From the NCBI GenBank assembly GCA_025517525.1, contig JAOPJZ010000003.1, positions 248,001 through 312,000 of the forward strand: 64,000 nucleotides of DNA, written 5' to 3'. This document shows, in pieces, positions 26,822-35,563 of this stretch; positions within the stretch are counted from its first letter, which is position 1, and each line of letters starts with the position of its first letter. The notes under the pieces are model-generated. The model saw only the letters and a program-made list of their open reading frames with translations, searched no databases and was not told the origin of the DNA. Origin of the DNA: Natronosalvus hydrolyticus. Lineage in GTDB: Archaea; Halobacteriota; Halobacteria; Halobacteriales; Natrialbaceae. The position numbers and the translations under genes were made by a program.

Positions 26822-29056
26822 TTACAGCCCCCAGAGGGACACGATCCCTAGCGTCGTCACGACCGCGAGCAACAGCTGTAGCGGGCCCCCGACTTTCAGA
26901 AAGTCCGTGAACTCGTAGCCGCCGGGTCCGTACACCATCAGGTTCGTCTGATAGCCCACGGGCGTCATGAACGACGTTGCTGAGGCGAACATTACGGCGA
27001 GCAGGAACGAAAACTGAGAAGCGCCCAGACTCGAGGCCGCGTCGACGGCGACGGGAATCATCAACACGACCGTTGCGACGGGCGTGATGACGTTCGCGAG
27101 CAGTCCCGTGACGAGGAAGAACAACAGCAACACCGCCACGAGCGGCAGGACCGAAGCCGTCCCGACGAGGCCGTTTGCGATCACCTGTGAGCCGCCGGTT
27201 GCCTCGAGGGCGATGCCGAGTGGAATCACGCCGGCGAGCAGGAAGATGATGTTCCAGGAGACGGCATCGTAGGCATCAGTCGTCGACAGGCAACCGGTCA
27301 CGACCATCAAAAAGACGCCCGCAAGTGCTGTGATGACGATGGGTGCAAGCCCGAGCGCGGCGGTACCGATTACCCCCGCCATAATTGTGACCGCAATCGG
27401 CGTCTTCGCCGAGAGTGGGGCGAGTTCGTCCAGGTCCGTCTCGAGTAACCGGTCGAATGCGTCCTCTTCGATCACGACGAGGTCGTTCGTTCGCGCCAGG
27501 TACTCGATGGTATCGGGTATCGTCTGGACCAGGAGTACGTCACCGGCCTCGAGGCGAACGTCTTGCAGTTCCTTTCGGCGCAGCTTTCCGTCACGTCGAA
27601 GCGCCAGCACCGTCGTCCGGTAGAACGAGCGAAGGCGCGTTTCCTCGAGTGACTTGCCGATGAACGGAGAGTCAGTCGGGACGACGACTTTCGCCAGGCG
27701 GTCCTCGCTCGGAGCGTCTTCGAACGTCGATTCCGTGACGGGGACCCGTGGCAACTGGCGCAAGCGCTGGTCGTCAGCAAAGCGGTTGACCGCCTGTAAC
27801 GTGCCGTGTAGCGTGAGTACGTCCCCTTCGCGAATTCGCTGGTCGGAGCGAACCCCGACGTAAGTCTCGAGTGGCGGGTCGATGTGTTCGGCCTCGGTTC
27901 CAGCGTCAGTGTGTTCGGTTTCGGTTCCAGCGTCAGTGTGTTCGGTTTCGGTTCCAGCGTCAGTGTGTTCGGCCTCGGTTCCAGCGTCAGTGTGCTCGAT
28001 TTCGTTTTCAGCATTAGGGTGCTCGGCCTCGAACGCAGCTTTAGCATGCTCTGGCTCGGTTTCAGTGTCTGCCGGCTCCGTATCGGAGACCGTTTCTGGC
28101 TGGTTCGGTACGTCGGTTGGCAGTCTCTGTTCGTGTTCACCGAGCGACTCCGGGTGTGTGCGTTGGTCTGTCTCTCCATCCGCCTCGAGGGTCGCTCCCT
28201 GTTCGCCCTCGATAGCTGTCTCGTCGTCGTACTCGAGAAACTGCTCGGTCCCCGGGCGTTCTGTCCCACGTCGCAACTGGAGGACCCTCACGTTCGCATC
28301 ACTACGCTCTTCGAGTTCGCCGATTGTGAGGCCGACGGCAGGAGATTTCGAGCCGACACGAACCTTCGCGAGGTGATCCTCGAGGTCGAACTCGGTCACC
28401 AGATCGGCGTCGACGGGGACGCGGGCGGGCGTCAGCCACCAGCCGACGGTTGCGAGGTAGGCCAACCCCACGAGCAGGATGATGAGGCCGAGTGCGGTGA
28501 ACTCGAACATCCCGATGGGGTCTCTGCCGAGTAAGTCGACGGCGAACTCGCTGGCAAGCAGGTTCGTCGACGTCCCGATGAGCGTCAGCGTCCCGCCAAG
28601 AATTGCGGCGTACGAGAGCGGCAAGAGGAGCTTCGACGGCGAGACGCCGGTTTTCTCGGCGAGCTCCGCAATCATCGGGATGAAGATGGCGACGACCGGC
28701 GTGTTGTTGATGAATCCGGCGATGGGTCCCGTCGTCGCAATCGTCGCGAGCAGGGCTCGCCGGTCGCTGCCCTTGACGAACCCGGCGAGATGGACGCCGA
28801 GTCGCTGGACCAGCCCGGTTCCCTGAATTCCCGCACTGAGCATGTACATCGCGACGATGGTGATCGTCGCCGTGTTGGCAAAGCCCGAGATCGCCGTTCG
28901 GGAGCCGACGCCTGTCAGCGGCTCGAGGAGCGCTAGCGCGACGATGATCCCGACTGCCGTCATGTCGTTCGGAATCACTTCCGAGACGAACAGCACGAGC
29001 GCGACCGCGATGAGCGCGAAGACGACCAGCGCGCCCGTCGAGATACCCTCTAACAT
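26822..29056 (-). CDS. SLC13-type permease with two TrkA-C domains
   Basis: A 744-residue anion/cation symporter-like protein of the DASS/SLC13 (CitMHS-like) superfamily. An N-terminal transmembrane half (residues 5-205) and a C-terminal half (about 545-744) flank a cytoplasmic region. That region holds two RCK-C/TrkA-C domains (about 220-285 and 420-530), separated by an acidic linker made of 9-residue repeats (EHTDAGTET). The substrate is probably sulfate, dicarboxylate or similar; it cannot be fixed here. Other SLC13 proteins of prokaryotes also have TrkA-C pairs; the expanded linker is unusual. Convergent with dapE. Confidence 0.88.
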   Translation of the reverse strand: MLEGISTGALVVFALIAVALVLFVSEVIPNDMTAVGIIVALALLEPLTGVGSRTAISGFANTATITIVAMYMLSAGIQGTGLVQRLGVHLAGFVKGSDRRALLATIATTGPIAGFINNTPVVAIFIPMIAELAEKTGVSPSKLLLPLSYAAILGGTLTLIGTSTNLLASEFAVDLLGRDPIGMFEFTALGLIILLVGLAYLATVGWWLTPARVPVDADLVTEFDLEDHLAKVRVGSKSPAVGLTIGELEERSDANVRVLQLRRGTERPGTEQFLEYDDETAIEGEQGATLEADGETDQRTHPESLGEHEQRLPTDVPNQPETVSDTEPADTETEPEHAKAAFEAEHPNAENEIEHTDAGTEAEHTDAGTETEHTDAGTETEHTDAGTEAEHIDPPLETYVGVRSDQRIREGDVLTLHGTLQAVNRFADDQRLRQLPRVPVTESTFEDAPSEDRLAKVVVPTDSPFIGKSLEETRLRSFYRTTVLALRRDGKLRRKELQDVRLEAGDVLLVQTIPDTIEYLARTNDLVVIEEDAFDRLLETDLDELAPLSAKTPIAVTIMAGVIGTAALGLAPIVITALAGVFLMVVTGCLSTTDAYDAVSWNIIFLLAGVIPLGIALEATGGSQVIANGLVGTASVLPLVAVLLLFFLVTGLLANVITPVATVVLMIPVAVDAASSLGASQFSFLLAVMFASATSFMTPVGYQTNLMVYGPGGYEFTDFLKVGGPLQLLLAVVTTLGIVSLWGL
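27879..28040. repeat. 27-bp tandem repeats inside the SLC13 gene
   Basis: Six contiguous 27-base units (starts at 27879, 27906, 27933, 27960, 27987 and 28014). The first four are almost identical and the last two degenerate. They keep the reading frame and encode the repeated peptide EHTDAGTET or EHTDAGTEA. This is a coding minisatellite, likely variable between strains. Confidence 0.9.
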
Positions 29057-29269
29057 TAGCCGCTGACACCCGTACCTCGGTCGTTTGGTGCGAACCTATG
29101 CGGGTCGAATTGACGGGACACACATGCTCGTCGTCAGGGCGGTCACAAAATAGTATCTGTCACGCAGGGATGACGGTCACTCGAGCATCCATGCACGGCC
29201 GTCCTCGTGTCACGACCATCGTCGCGTCCAGACGAAGCCGCTTTAGCCCTCGAGACGCTTGCTCGAGTA

Positions 29270-30349
29270 ATGAGTCAGCCGACGCCCGAGGTCTACGAGC
29301 AGGGCAAGGGCATGGACGCCCACAATCAGGTGATGCGCGACATCCGCTCGCGCAAGGAAAAGAGCTACGACCCGCACCAGCCGACGCGGGTGTGGCTCGA
29401 CGAGGACAACACGCCAGACGGCGTCAAACGAAGTCTGACGATCATCCTCAACACCGGCGGCTGTCGCTGGGCCCGCGCGGGTGGCTGTACCATGTGCGGC
29501 TACGTCGCCGAAAGCGTCGACGGCGGCTCGGTCCCCCACGAGGCGCTGATGGACCAGATCGACGTCTGTCTCGAGCACGAAGCCGCCAACGCTGACGAGC
29601 CAGCACCCCTCATTAAAATCTACACCTCCGGCTCGTTTCTGGACGAGCGCGAGGTCGGTGCAGATTCCCGTCGGGCCATCGCCGAAACTTTCGGTGACCG
29701 CGAACGGATCGTCCTCGAGTCGCTGCCGGATTTCGTCGACCGGGAGAAACTCACTGATTTCACCCAGTATGGCCTGCAGACGGACGTCGCCGTGGGCCTC
29801 GAGACAGCGACTGACCGGGTTCGCCGCGATTGTGTGAACAAGTACTTCGAATTCGAGGATTTCGAGGCGGCGTGTGCCGACGCAGCAGCTGTCGACGGCG
29901 CAGGCGTCAAAGCCTACCTCCTGATGAAACCGCCGTTTCTCACGGAGTCCGAAGCGATCGAGGACATGGTCGAATCGGTCGAACGCTGTCTGGCCGTCGA
30001 GGGCTGTCACACCGTCTCGATGAACCCGTGTAACGTCCAGCGTTACACCATGGTCGACGAACTGTACTTCAACGGGGGGTACCGCCCGCCGTGGCTCTGG
30101 TCGGTCGCCGACGTGCTCGAGCGAACGGCTGACGTCGATGGCATCGTCGTCTCCGATCCCGTCGGCCATGGCACCGACCGCGGTGCCCATAACTGTGGAG
30201 AGTGTGACGACCTCGTCCAGAAAGCGATCAAGGACTTCGACTTGCGCCAGGACCCGACGGTCTTCGAGCAGGTCGACTGTGAATGCAAAGCAACCTGGAA
30301 GGTCGTCCTTGAGCACGAGACTGGGTATAATCAGCCACTCACTCGATGA
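29270..30349 (+). CDS. raSEA: Archaeosine biosynthesis radical SAM protein RaSEA
   Basis: A 359-residue radical SAM enzyme, partner of ArcS, that converts the lysine adduct on 7-cyano-7-deazaguanine in tRNA to archaeosine. The iron-sulfur ligands are C65, C73 and C76 in GGCRWARAGGCTMCGY, a CX7CX2C spacing instead of the usual CX3CX2C. The C-terminal part has a Cys cluster (HNCGECDD and VDCECK). The ATG at 29270 is supported by a TATA-like CTTTAG at about 29241-29246; a longer open frame from 29207 would include that box. Confidence 0.9.
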   Translation: MSQPTPEVYEQGKGMDAHNQVMRDIRSRKEKSYDPHQPTRVWLDEDNTPDGVKRSLTIILNTGGCRWARAGGCTMCGYVAESVDGGSVPHEALMDQIDVCLEHEAANADEPAPLIKIYTSGSFLDEREVGADSRRAIAETFGDRERIVLESLPDFVDREKLTDFTQYGLQTDVAVGLETATDRVRRDCVNKYFEFEDFEAACADAAAVDGAGVKAYLLMKPPFLTESEAIEDMVESVERCLAVEGCHTVSMNPCNVQRYTMVDELYFNGGYRPPWLWSVADVLERTADVDGIVVSDPVGHGTDRGAHNCGECDDLVQKAIKDFDLRQDPTVFEQVDCECKATWKVVLEHETGYNQPLTR

Positions 30350-30439
30350 CGGCGGGCTTGTTTGTCGCCGATTATAGGCACTCCGTGTTCCCTTTTCGTT
30401 GATTTGTCGTCGTATACTGTCGGTGTCGACACGCGACGA

Positions 30440-30468
30440 CACCGGTGAGACGACAGTAAACCGTATCA
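30440..30468. repeat. Partial type 1 palindromic element
   Basis: Matches the right half of the 81-bp elements (CACCGGT, then GAGACGACAGTAAACCGTAT), with a two-base deletion. Read on the minus strand it starts TGATACGGTTTACTGTCGTC, and the TGA is the stop codon of the kinase gene at 30466-33699. The left half is degraded or absent. Confidence 0.7.
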
Positions 30469-33400
30469 GTCCCCGACTGCTCGGCCGTTGCTTCGAACGA
30501 GTTCTTGAGCGATATCAGATTTCGGGATTTCCAGTGCGACCACCGTTCCTCGAGGGTCGCGGTCGTGGAACGTTAGGTGGCCGCCTGACTGGGTAACGAC
30601 CCAGTTGACGAGCCACAGCCCGAGGCCGCTGGCGTGTCGGAGCTGTGTGATTTCCTGTTCTTCTTGCAAGAGTGCACGCTCTTCTTCGGGTAATCCGGGC
30701 CCGTCGTCGGTGATCGAAATGATGACCGACTCATCGTCGTTCTCGCTGGTCTCGACGCTGACGTCGATCTGGGGCTCACAGCGGTCGTTGTGTTCGGCCG
30801 CGTTCTCGAGGACGTGGAAGATCGCGTCCTCGAGCAAGTCGTTCGCCCTGACGTACAGTCGGTCAGGGAGCGAGTACGATAGCTGGGCGGTGGGATACTC
30901 GCGTTCGAGTCGATCGATCGCGTCTTCAGTCGTTTCGATCACGTCGAGCGGGCCGGTCGTGGTGTTTTCGTGATCGAGCGTCCGCTCGACCGCCCGGGTC
31001 TTCTCTGCCAGACTGATGAGTTCACCTGCCCGTTCCTGAATCGCTACGGCAAACGTTTCTTTTTCGGTATCCTCGACGGCGTCTGCCAGCATTTCGGCAC
31101 AGCCGTTGATGATGTTCATCCCGTTTCGAAGGTCGTGACGCAACACGCGATTGAGGATTTCGACCCGCTTTTGGCGCTGTTTTTGTTCGGTAATATCAGT
31201 GTACAGACCGAACGCGCGGTCTGAGTGCTCGTTCATCTCGATGGGAACAACCCGCATCATGAAATCACGCAGGCCGTCAACCGTTTGTCGTTTGACTTCG
31301 GCTTCGACCGGCTCGCCCTGGTTACCGCGCATATTAAACTCCGCGGCCTCCTCGGCCAACTGTGGCGGAACGATGAACTGATCGAGTGGCTCTTCGACCA
31401 GCTCGGCTTCCTCGTAGCCGAAGATACGCTCGAAGGCGGGATTGGCTCGTTCGACGATGGGTCCTTCCGGCGTTCGCTGTGTACTGACGACTGCATCGGG
31501 GACGTTCTCGAACAGCGCAGCGAACTGATCGCGTTCATTTTTGAGGCGACTCTCGAAGGCCAGTCGGTCGAGCGCGTTCGTGACGTGTGAGAGAAGCAAC
31601 TCGGTGAGCTCCTGGTCGTCCCGGTTGAACGCCGACGGATCGGTCGAAACTGCCTGAAACACGCCGTTCGTGCCGACCGGGACGCTGAGAACTGACTGAT
31701 ATCCCTCTCGCTCCGGGCTCGCATCCTCGTCGGTGTCGAGGTCGTCGACCCGATACGTCTCGCCAGTCCGATAGGTTTTCCCGGCGATGCCGTCATCGAC
31801 CGTCGTCCGATTGGAATAGCCGTCGTCGTGAATGTCGGAGGAGACGGCTTCGGTCACCAGGTATCCGTCCTGGACGCTATCGACGACACAGACGTCGAAC
31901 TCGAGGACGTCTTCTGCGGTTTCGACGGTCAGCTCGTACACCTGTTCCGGACTGGTACACTCCTCGAGGCGTGAGGCGATCTCGTGGAGTTTTTCCATCT
32001 TCGCTTGCTGCTGGATGAGCTCACGCTCCATTAGTTTCCGGTCGCTGACATCGCGGACAATACCGACGCTGCCAGCGATCTCTCCCTCGGTTTTGCGGAC
32101 GGTCGTGTTCACTTCACACGGGATTCGCTCCCCCGCTTTCGTCACGACGGTGACATCGTACGTTTCGACGGCACCTGAATCGCTCTCGATGAGGGTTTGG
32201 ATGGCTCTCTGCGCTCGCTCGAGGCCCCTATCCTCGAGGACCATCGAGACGTGCTCGCCGAGCAGTTCGTCACGGGTGTAGCCGGTCATCGCCGTTAGCG
32301 TGTCGTTGACCGTAACGAACCGCCCGTCGGTGTCGAGTGCGTAGACGCTGTCACCGACGGTCTCGATGACGGTTTTCTTCCGCTGTAGCTCTCGCTCGCG
32401 GGCCGCGCGGTCGAGAGCCGACTCGGCGGTTGCCGCCAGTACCTGAATGAGGTTGATGTCGGCGTTCTCGAGCGATAATCCGCCCGAGGAGGCGACGGTC
32501 AGGAGCCCGTGATCACCAAGTGGATAGATGACGGCGTTGCCGACCTCGCTGTCGAGATCGTACGGGACCATATACGGTGCAGCGTCGTCGATGATAACCG
32601 ACTCACCCGAATTGTAGCCCTCCCATAGCGGCCCATCACCCGGCTCGATTCGTGTCAGGTCACCGCTCGCTGCCTCGAGTCGCTCGCTCGCGGCAACGAT
32701 CTCGAGGGCGTTTTCGTCTTCGTCGTAGAGGCGAATGCCGGCAAGTGCCCCCTTGATGATCGAATCCGTCGCCTCAATAACGAGCTCGCCAATTTCGGTT
32801 TCCGAACTGGTTTCCATCAACGTTCGCGTGGTCTCCTGTAGCGTTTCGAGTGCCCGGGAGCGACGGAACTCCGTCGTTACATCACGGGCAAACGAGAGCA
32901 CGCTTTCGACGGCTCCCTCGCCATCAGTTAGGGGAATGTTGTACCACTCACAACGGAGTTCGGTCCCGTTCCGGTCGAGGTTGCGACTGATACCGTGGCT
33001 CTGGGTTGGCGCTCCCTCGAGCCAGTTGTCCCACCAGGCGTTGGCGTTGTCGTGTTTATCCGGCGGAATCAGTAGCTCGGATGCGGATTCGCCAACGGCT
33101 TCGGCTTCGCTGTACCCGAAGAGTTCGGTTGCAGCCGAGTTCCAGTGTTCGATTTCGAACGCGGTGTTCCACTCGATGATCGCCAGCGGCGACTGGTCGA
33201 ACACGCGCTTGGATCGGTCCGTCAGTTCGGGCGCATGTGGCGTTCGCGACTCGGCGTATCCGTCTTCGGCGATCGTCGAGAGCGAGTCGTCGACCTCGGA
33301 GTCAGCGGTCGGCGCCGCCCGCGGCGATTCACCGGCGAAGAGCACGTCGAGCACTCGCGTCAGGAGGGTCGGAACGCCCTGTGATTTGGGCACGTAGCCG

Positions 33401-33699
33401 GCAGCGCCAGCGGCAATCGCTTCGCCAGCCAGTACCTCGTTTCCGGCGTCAGTGTACAGAAATATCGGGATATCGACGCCTCGAGCCTGCAGCTCTCGAC
33501 AGAGGTCGATACCGGTCTCGTCTCCGAGGTCGTGTTCAGTGATGAGTGCATCCCACGTCAGGTCGCTCCGCTCGAGACGCTCGAGACACGCCTTTCGTGT
33601 TCGGACGTGTTCGACGGCTATGCCCGCATCGCGAAAGCCGGCACTGAGGCCATCCGTCCGGCCAGAATCGACGTAGATGACGTGGTTTCGCTCTCCCAT
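30466..33699 (-). CDS. Hybrid PAS/GAF histidine kinase with N-terminal receiver
   Basis: A 1077-residue signal-transduction kinase. A receiver domain (1-120) has phospho-acceptor D57 (LITEHDL) and K105. It is followed by PAS (about 160-285), GAF (290-435), PAS (440-565), GAF (570-705), PAS (705-835), a HisKA-type dimerisation helix with H855 (RVLRHDLRNG) and a C-terminal HATPase domain (N-box near 963-972, TDDGPGLPEEE). No membrane segment, so it senses cytoplasmic or diffusible signals. The GAF parts suggest a bacterio-opsin-activator-like sensor series. The stop codon is supplied by a palindromic repeat end. No dedicated response regulator is adjacent. Confidence 0.92.
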   Translation of the reverse strand: MGERNHVIYVDSGRTDGLSAGFRDAGIAVEHVRTRKACLERLERSDLTWDALITEHDLGDETGIDLCRELQARGVDIPIFLYTDAGNEVLAGEAIAAGAAGYVPKSQGVPTLLTRVLDVLFAGESPRAAPTADSEVDDSLSTIAEDGYAESRTPHAPELTDRSKRVFDQSPLAIIEWNTAFEIEHWNSAATELFGYSEAEAVGESASELLIPPDKHDNANAWWDNWLEGAPTQSHGISRNLDRNGTELRCEWYNIPLTDGEGAVESVLSFARDVTTEFRRSRALETLQETTRTLMETSSETEIGELVIEATDSIIKGALAGIRLYDEDENALEIVAASERLEAASGDLTRIEPGDGPLWEGYNSGESVIIDDAAPYMVPYDLDSEVGNAVIYPLGDHGLLTVASSGGLSLENADINLIQVLAATAESALDRAARERELQRKKTVIETVGDSVYALDTDGRFVTVNDTLTAMTGYTRDELLGEHVSMVLEDRGLERAQRAIQTLIESDSGAVETYDVTVVTKAGERIPCEVNTTVRKTEGEIAGSVGIVRDVSDRKLMERELIQQQAKMEKLHEIASRLEECTSPEQVYELTVETAEDVLEFDVCVVDSVQDGYLVTEAVSSDIHDDGYSNRTTVDDGIAGKTYRTGETYRVDDLDTDEDASPEREGYQSVLSVPVGTNGVFQAVSTDPSAFNRDDQELTELLLSHVTNALDRLAFESRLKNERDQFAALFENVPDAVVSTQRTPEGPIVERANPAFERIFGYEEAELVEEPLDQFIVPPQLAEEAAEFNMRGNQGEPVEAEVKRQTVDGLRDFMMRVVPIEMNEHSDRAFGLYTDITEQKQRQKRVEILNRVLRHDLRNGMNIINGCAEMLADAVEDTEKETFAVAIQERAGELISLAEKTRAVERTLDHENTTTGPLDVIETTEDAIDRLEREYPTAQLSYSLPDRLYVRANDLLEDAIFHVLENAAEHNDRCEPQIDVSVETSENDDESVIISITDDGPGLPEEERALLQEEQEITQLRHASGLGLWLVNWVVTQSGGHLTFHDRDPRGTVVALEIPKSDIAQELVRSNGRAVGD

Positions 33700-33835
33700 T
33701 TGTGTCTTCTCCGGAGCCTACTGATCGCTGTGTTCGCTAACACAAAGCACCATACCCTCTTTAGTGCTCGAGTCAACTCAGGACTTGAGTCTACTTCTAA
33801 CAGACGTAAAATAAAACTACTGGCAGCCTGTTGGC

Positions 33836-34534
33836 TTACTGACGGTCGACTCGTTCGAATCCGCGGAGAATCGCCTGCCCGTCGGTACCGCCGACGTCGG
33901 GGAGTGTCGCCCGTTCGGGGTGGGGCATCATGACGGCGACCGTCTCGTGATCGCCGAGGACGCCGGCGACGTTGTGTTTCGAGCCATTCGGGTTTGCCTC
34001 GGCACTGAGAGTGCCGTCGGCGTCGCAGTAGCGAAACAGCACGCGCCCATCGGTCTCGAGCTGCGTGAGTCGATCGTCGTCGATTTCGTAGCGACCTTCG
34101 CCGTGGGCGATTGGGATTTCGATCACGTCACCCGTTTCGTAGCCGGCCGTCCACGGCGTGTCGTCACGTTCGACGCGCAAGTAGACGTGTTCACATTGAA
34201 AACGGGCACTCTCGTTGGTCGTGAACACCCCGTCGGTGAGCCCCGATTCACAGCCCACCTGCGCTCCGTTACAGACGCCCAATACGGGGACGCCGTTTTT
34301 GGCCGCCTCGCGGACCTCCTCGAGGATCGGCGAGTGGGCTGCTATCGCGCCCGCACGAAGGTAATCTCCGTAGGAGAATCCGCCTGGCAGGACGATACCC
34401 GTGGTACCCTCGGGGAGGCCGTCTTCGTGCCAGACGATTTCGGCGTCGATGTCCAGGTGCTCGAGTGCAGCCACGGCGTCCCGGTCGCAGTTCGACCCGC
34501 CAAATCGGATGACCGATACCGTCACTGTCGACAC
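33836..34534 (-). CDS. purQ: Phosphoribosylformylglycinamidine synthase subunit PurQ
   Basis: A 232-residue glutaminase subunit of FGAM synthase (purine biosynthesis, step 4). Class I amidotransferase with nucleophile C88 (LGVCNGAQVG) and the His/Glu of the triad in MMPHPERA near the C-terminus. The start is GTG at 34534, 50 bases after purS. It acts with PurS and the large subunit PurL, which is not in the window. Confidence 0.94.
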   Translation of the reverse strand: MSTVTVSVIRFGGSNCDRDAVAALEHLDIDAEIVWHEDGLPEGTTGIVLPGGFSYGDYLRAGAIAAHSPILEEVREAAKNGVPVLGVCNGAQVGCESGLTDGVFTTNESARFQCEHVYLRVERDDTPWTAGYETGDVIEIPIAHGEGRYEIDDDRLTQLETDGRVLFRYCDADGTLSAEANPNGSKHNVAGVLGDHETVAVMMPHPERATLPDVGGTDGQAILRGFERVDRQ

Positions 34535-34584
34535 CTCTGGGTGAGAGAACTGACGATATCGGTCAGTGAGATCGAAACGGTCAT

Positions 34585-34836
34585 CTACCGTTCGTCGACC
34601 TCCACGTCGTAATCGTGGATGGTCGGGTTTGCCAGCAGTCGTTCGGCCATCTCATCGACTCGCTGCTCGGCCGCTTCCGGGTCCTCGGCCTCGAGGTCGA
34701 TTTCGAAGCGATCTGCTGAGCGAAGCGCCTCGAGGTCGAACCCCAGGCGCTCGAGCGAACGCCGCGTGGTCTCGGCCTCGGGGTCGAGGACGCCGTGTTT
34801 GAGTCGAACGGTCACCGTGACGGTGTAGGCGGTCAT
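34585..34836 (-). CDS. purS: Phosphoribosylformylglycinamidine synthase subunit PurS
   Basis: An 83-residue small subunit that bridges PurQ and PurL in the archaeal/Gram-positive type FGAM synthase. It has the typical start MTAYTVTVTVRLKHGVLDP and end NPTIHDYDVEVD. The upstream open frame to 35076 is Arg/His-rich and not conserved-looking, so the ATG at 34836 is used. The 5' region carries three 25-bp tandem repeats (34905-34980), possibly regulatory. Confidence 0.93.
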   Translation of the reverse strand: MTAYTVTVTVRLKHGVLDPEAETTRRSLERLGFDLEALRSADRFEIDLEAEDPEAAEQRVDEMAERLLANPTIHDYDVEVDER

Positions 34837-34904
34837 CAGTTGATACCCCGTAACCGTGCTCAAAAACGCTTTCGGGTTCGTCTCGTCATACACGTTCGTG
34901 AATA

Positions 34905-34980
34905 TCGCTGTCGGAAGCTGTGAGATGCCTCGCTGTCGGAAGCTGTGAGACCGCTCCCTGTCGTGAGCTGGAGATGCCGC
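34905..34980. repeat. Three 25-bp tandem repeats upstream of purS
   Basis: Units start at 34905, 34930 and 34955. The first two share TCGCTGTCGGAAGCTGTGAG exactly; the third (TCCCTGTCGTGAGCTGGAGA) is diverged. They lie 70-145 bases upstream of the purS start, where activator or repressor sites could be. No known haloarchaeal operator is recognised. Confidence 0.75.
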
Positions 34981-35121
34981 CATTATATCGTGGGACATCT
35001 CCCTGGGCCGTGAGAACCGAATGTACCGACCGCACGCACATTGCTGTCGAAGTGACCGGTGGCTCGAGTGTCTCAAGAGTCTCCAATCACTTTCCGAAAA
35101 CCGCTATCCAATTACCAGTCT

Positions 35122-35158
35122 CAGTACTCCGTCACACGTTGGGGCGTGACGAACCACT
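35122..35158. repeat. Shortened type 3 palindromic element
   Basis: GTACTCCGTCACAC, then GTTGGGGCGTGACGAACCACT. It matches both ends of the element at 59822-59898 with the centre missing, so it looks like an internally deleted copy. Confidence 0.55.
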
Positions 35159-35159
35159 C

Positions 35160-35270
35160 ATAGTGATTATTGCGGTTATTTTCGTGACCACGTCACAGAT
35201 ATCGATGTGTCACGGCGTGAAACAGGCGATGCATTCTCCGAAAGCGGTAACGACTCGAAATAATCACTAT
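35160..35270. repeat. Palindromic element, type 4 (111 bp)
   Basis: Perfect 12-base terminal inverted repeats ATAGTGATTATT and AATAATCACTAT enclose about 87 bases, with an inner partial dyad (CGTGACC and GTGTCACGGC). The right end, read on the minus strand as TGATAGTGATT, contains the TGA stop of the gene at 35270-35563. Confidence 0.75.
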
Positions 35271-35563
35271 CAGTCCTCGAGGACCCCCTCGAGTGTTGCA
35301 CACACGGCTCGAGTCTCCGGCGCGTCGACCTCGGGTATCTCTCGGCCATCGAGCAGTGTTTTGAGGTTCCGGGCCTGCCTGTCTGTAATCGTCTGTTCGT
35401 CGGCTTCGAGCCGCTCGAGGATGGTCAACAGCCAGGGCGGGACCGGCTCGTCGTCGTCCAGATACTCGTCAGCCGTGGCGACGAGGGTGTGGTGGACGAC
35501 CCACTGCTGTTCGCGAGAGAGTGCAAGCGTGTGCGTTTCGGTTTCCTGTGGCGGTGTGCTCAT
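35270..35563 (-). CDS. Small acidic haloarchaeal protein
   Basis: A 97-residue acidic protein: a polar N-terminus (MSTPPQETETHTLALSREQQ), then mostly helical sequence with conserved-looking WVVHHTLVATADEYLDDDE and WLLTILERLEADEQ. It has no membrane segment and no Cys cluster other than one Cys. I may have seen such proteins as DUF7853, but am unsure. Its TGA stop is part of the terminal repeat of the element at 35160-35270. Function unknown. Confidence 0.7.
   Translation of the reverse strand: MSTPPQETETHTLALSREQQWVVHHTLVATADEYLDDDEPVPPWLLTILERLEADEQTITDRQARNLKTLLDGREIPEVDAPETRAVCATLEGVLED

Larger units (their letters stand above)
34837..35269. other. 433-base intergenic region rich in repeats
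   Basis: From left to right on the plus strand: purS promoter area, three 25-bp tandem repeats (34905-34980), about 140 bases without recognised signal, a shortened type 3 palindrome (about 35122-35158) and a 111-bp inverted-repeat element (35160-35270). No coding sequence is supported. Confidence 0.6.

Noticed and set aside
27879..28040. Possible CRISPR array (27-bp repeats)
   Set aside because: Units are contiguous without spacers and keep the reading frame of the SLC13 gene; no cas genes are present.
29243..30442. A minus-strand open frame of about 400 codons opposite raSEA
   Set aside because: Mirror of the raSEA gene; no motif and an atypical composition, while the plus strand encodes a clear radical SAM enzyme.
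33773..33795. Small dyad (ACTCA and TGAGT) upstream of the hybrid kinase, considered as a TrmB-like site
   Set aside because: Spacing and flanks do not match TACT(N7-8)GAGTA well, and the gene has no link to sugar metabolism.
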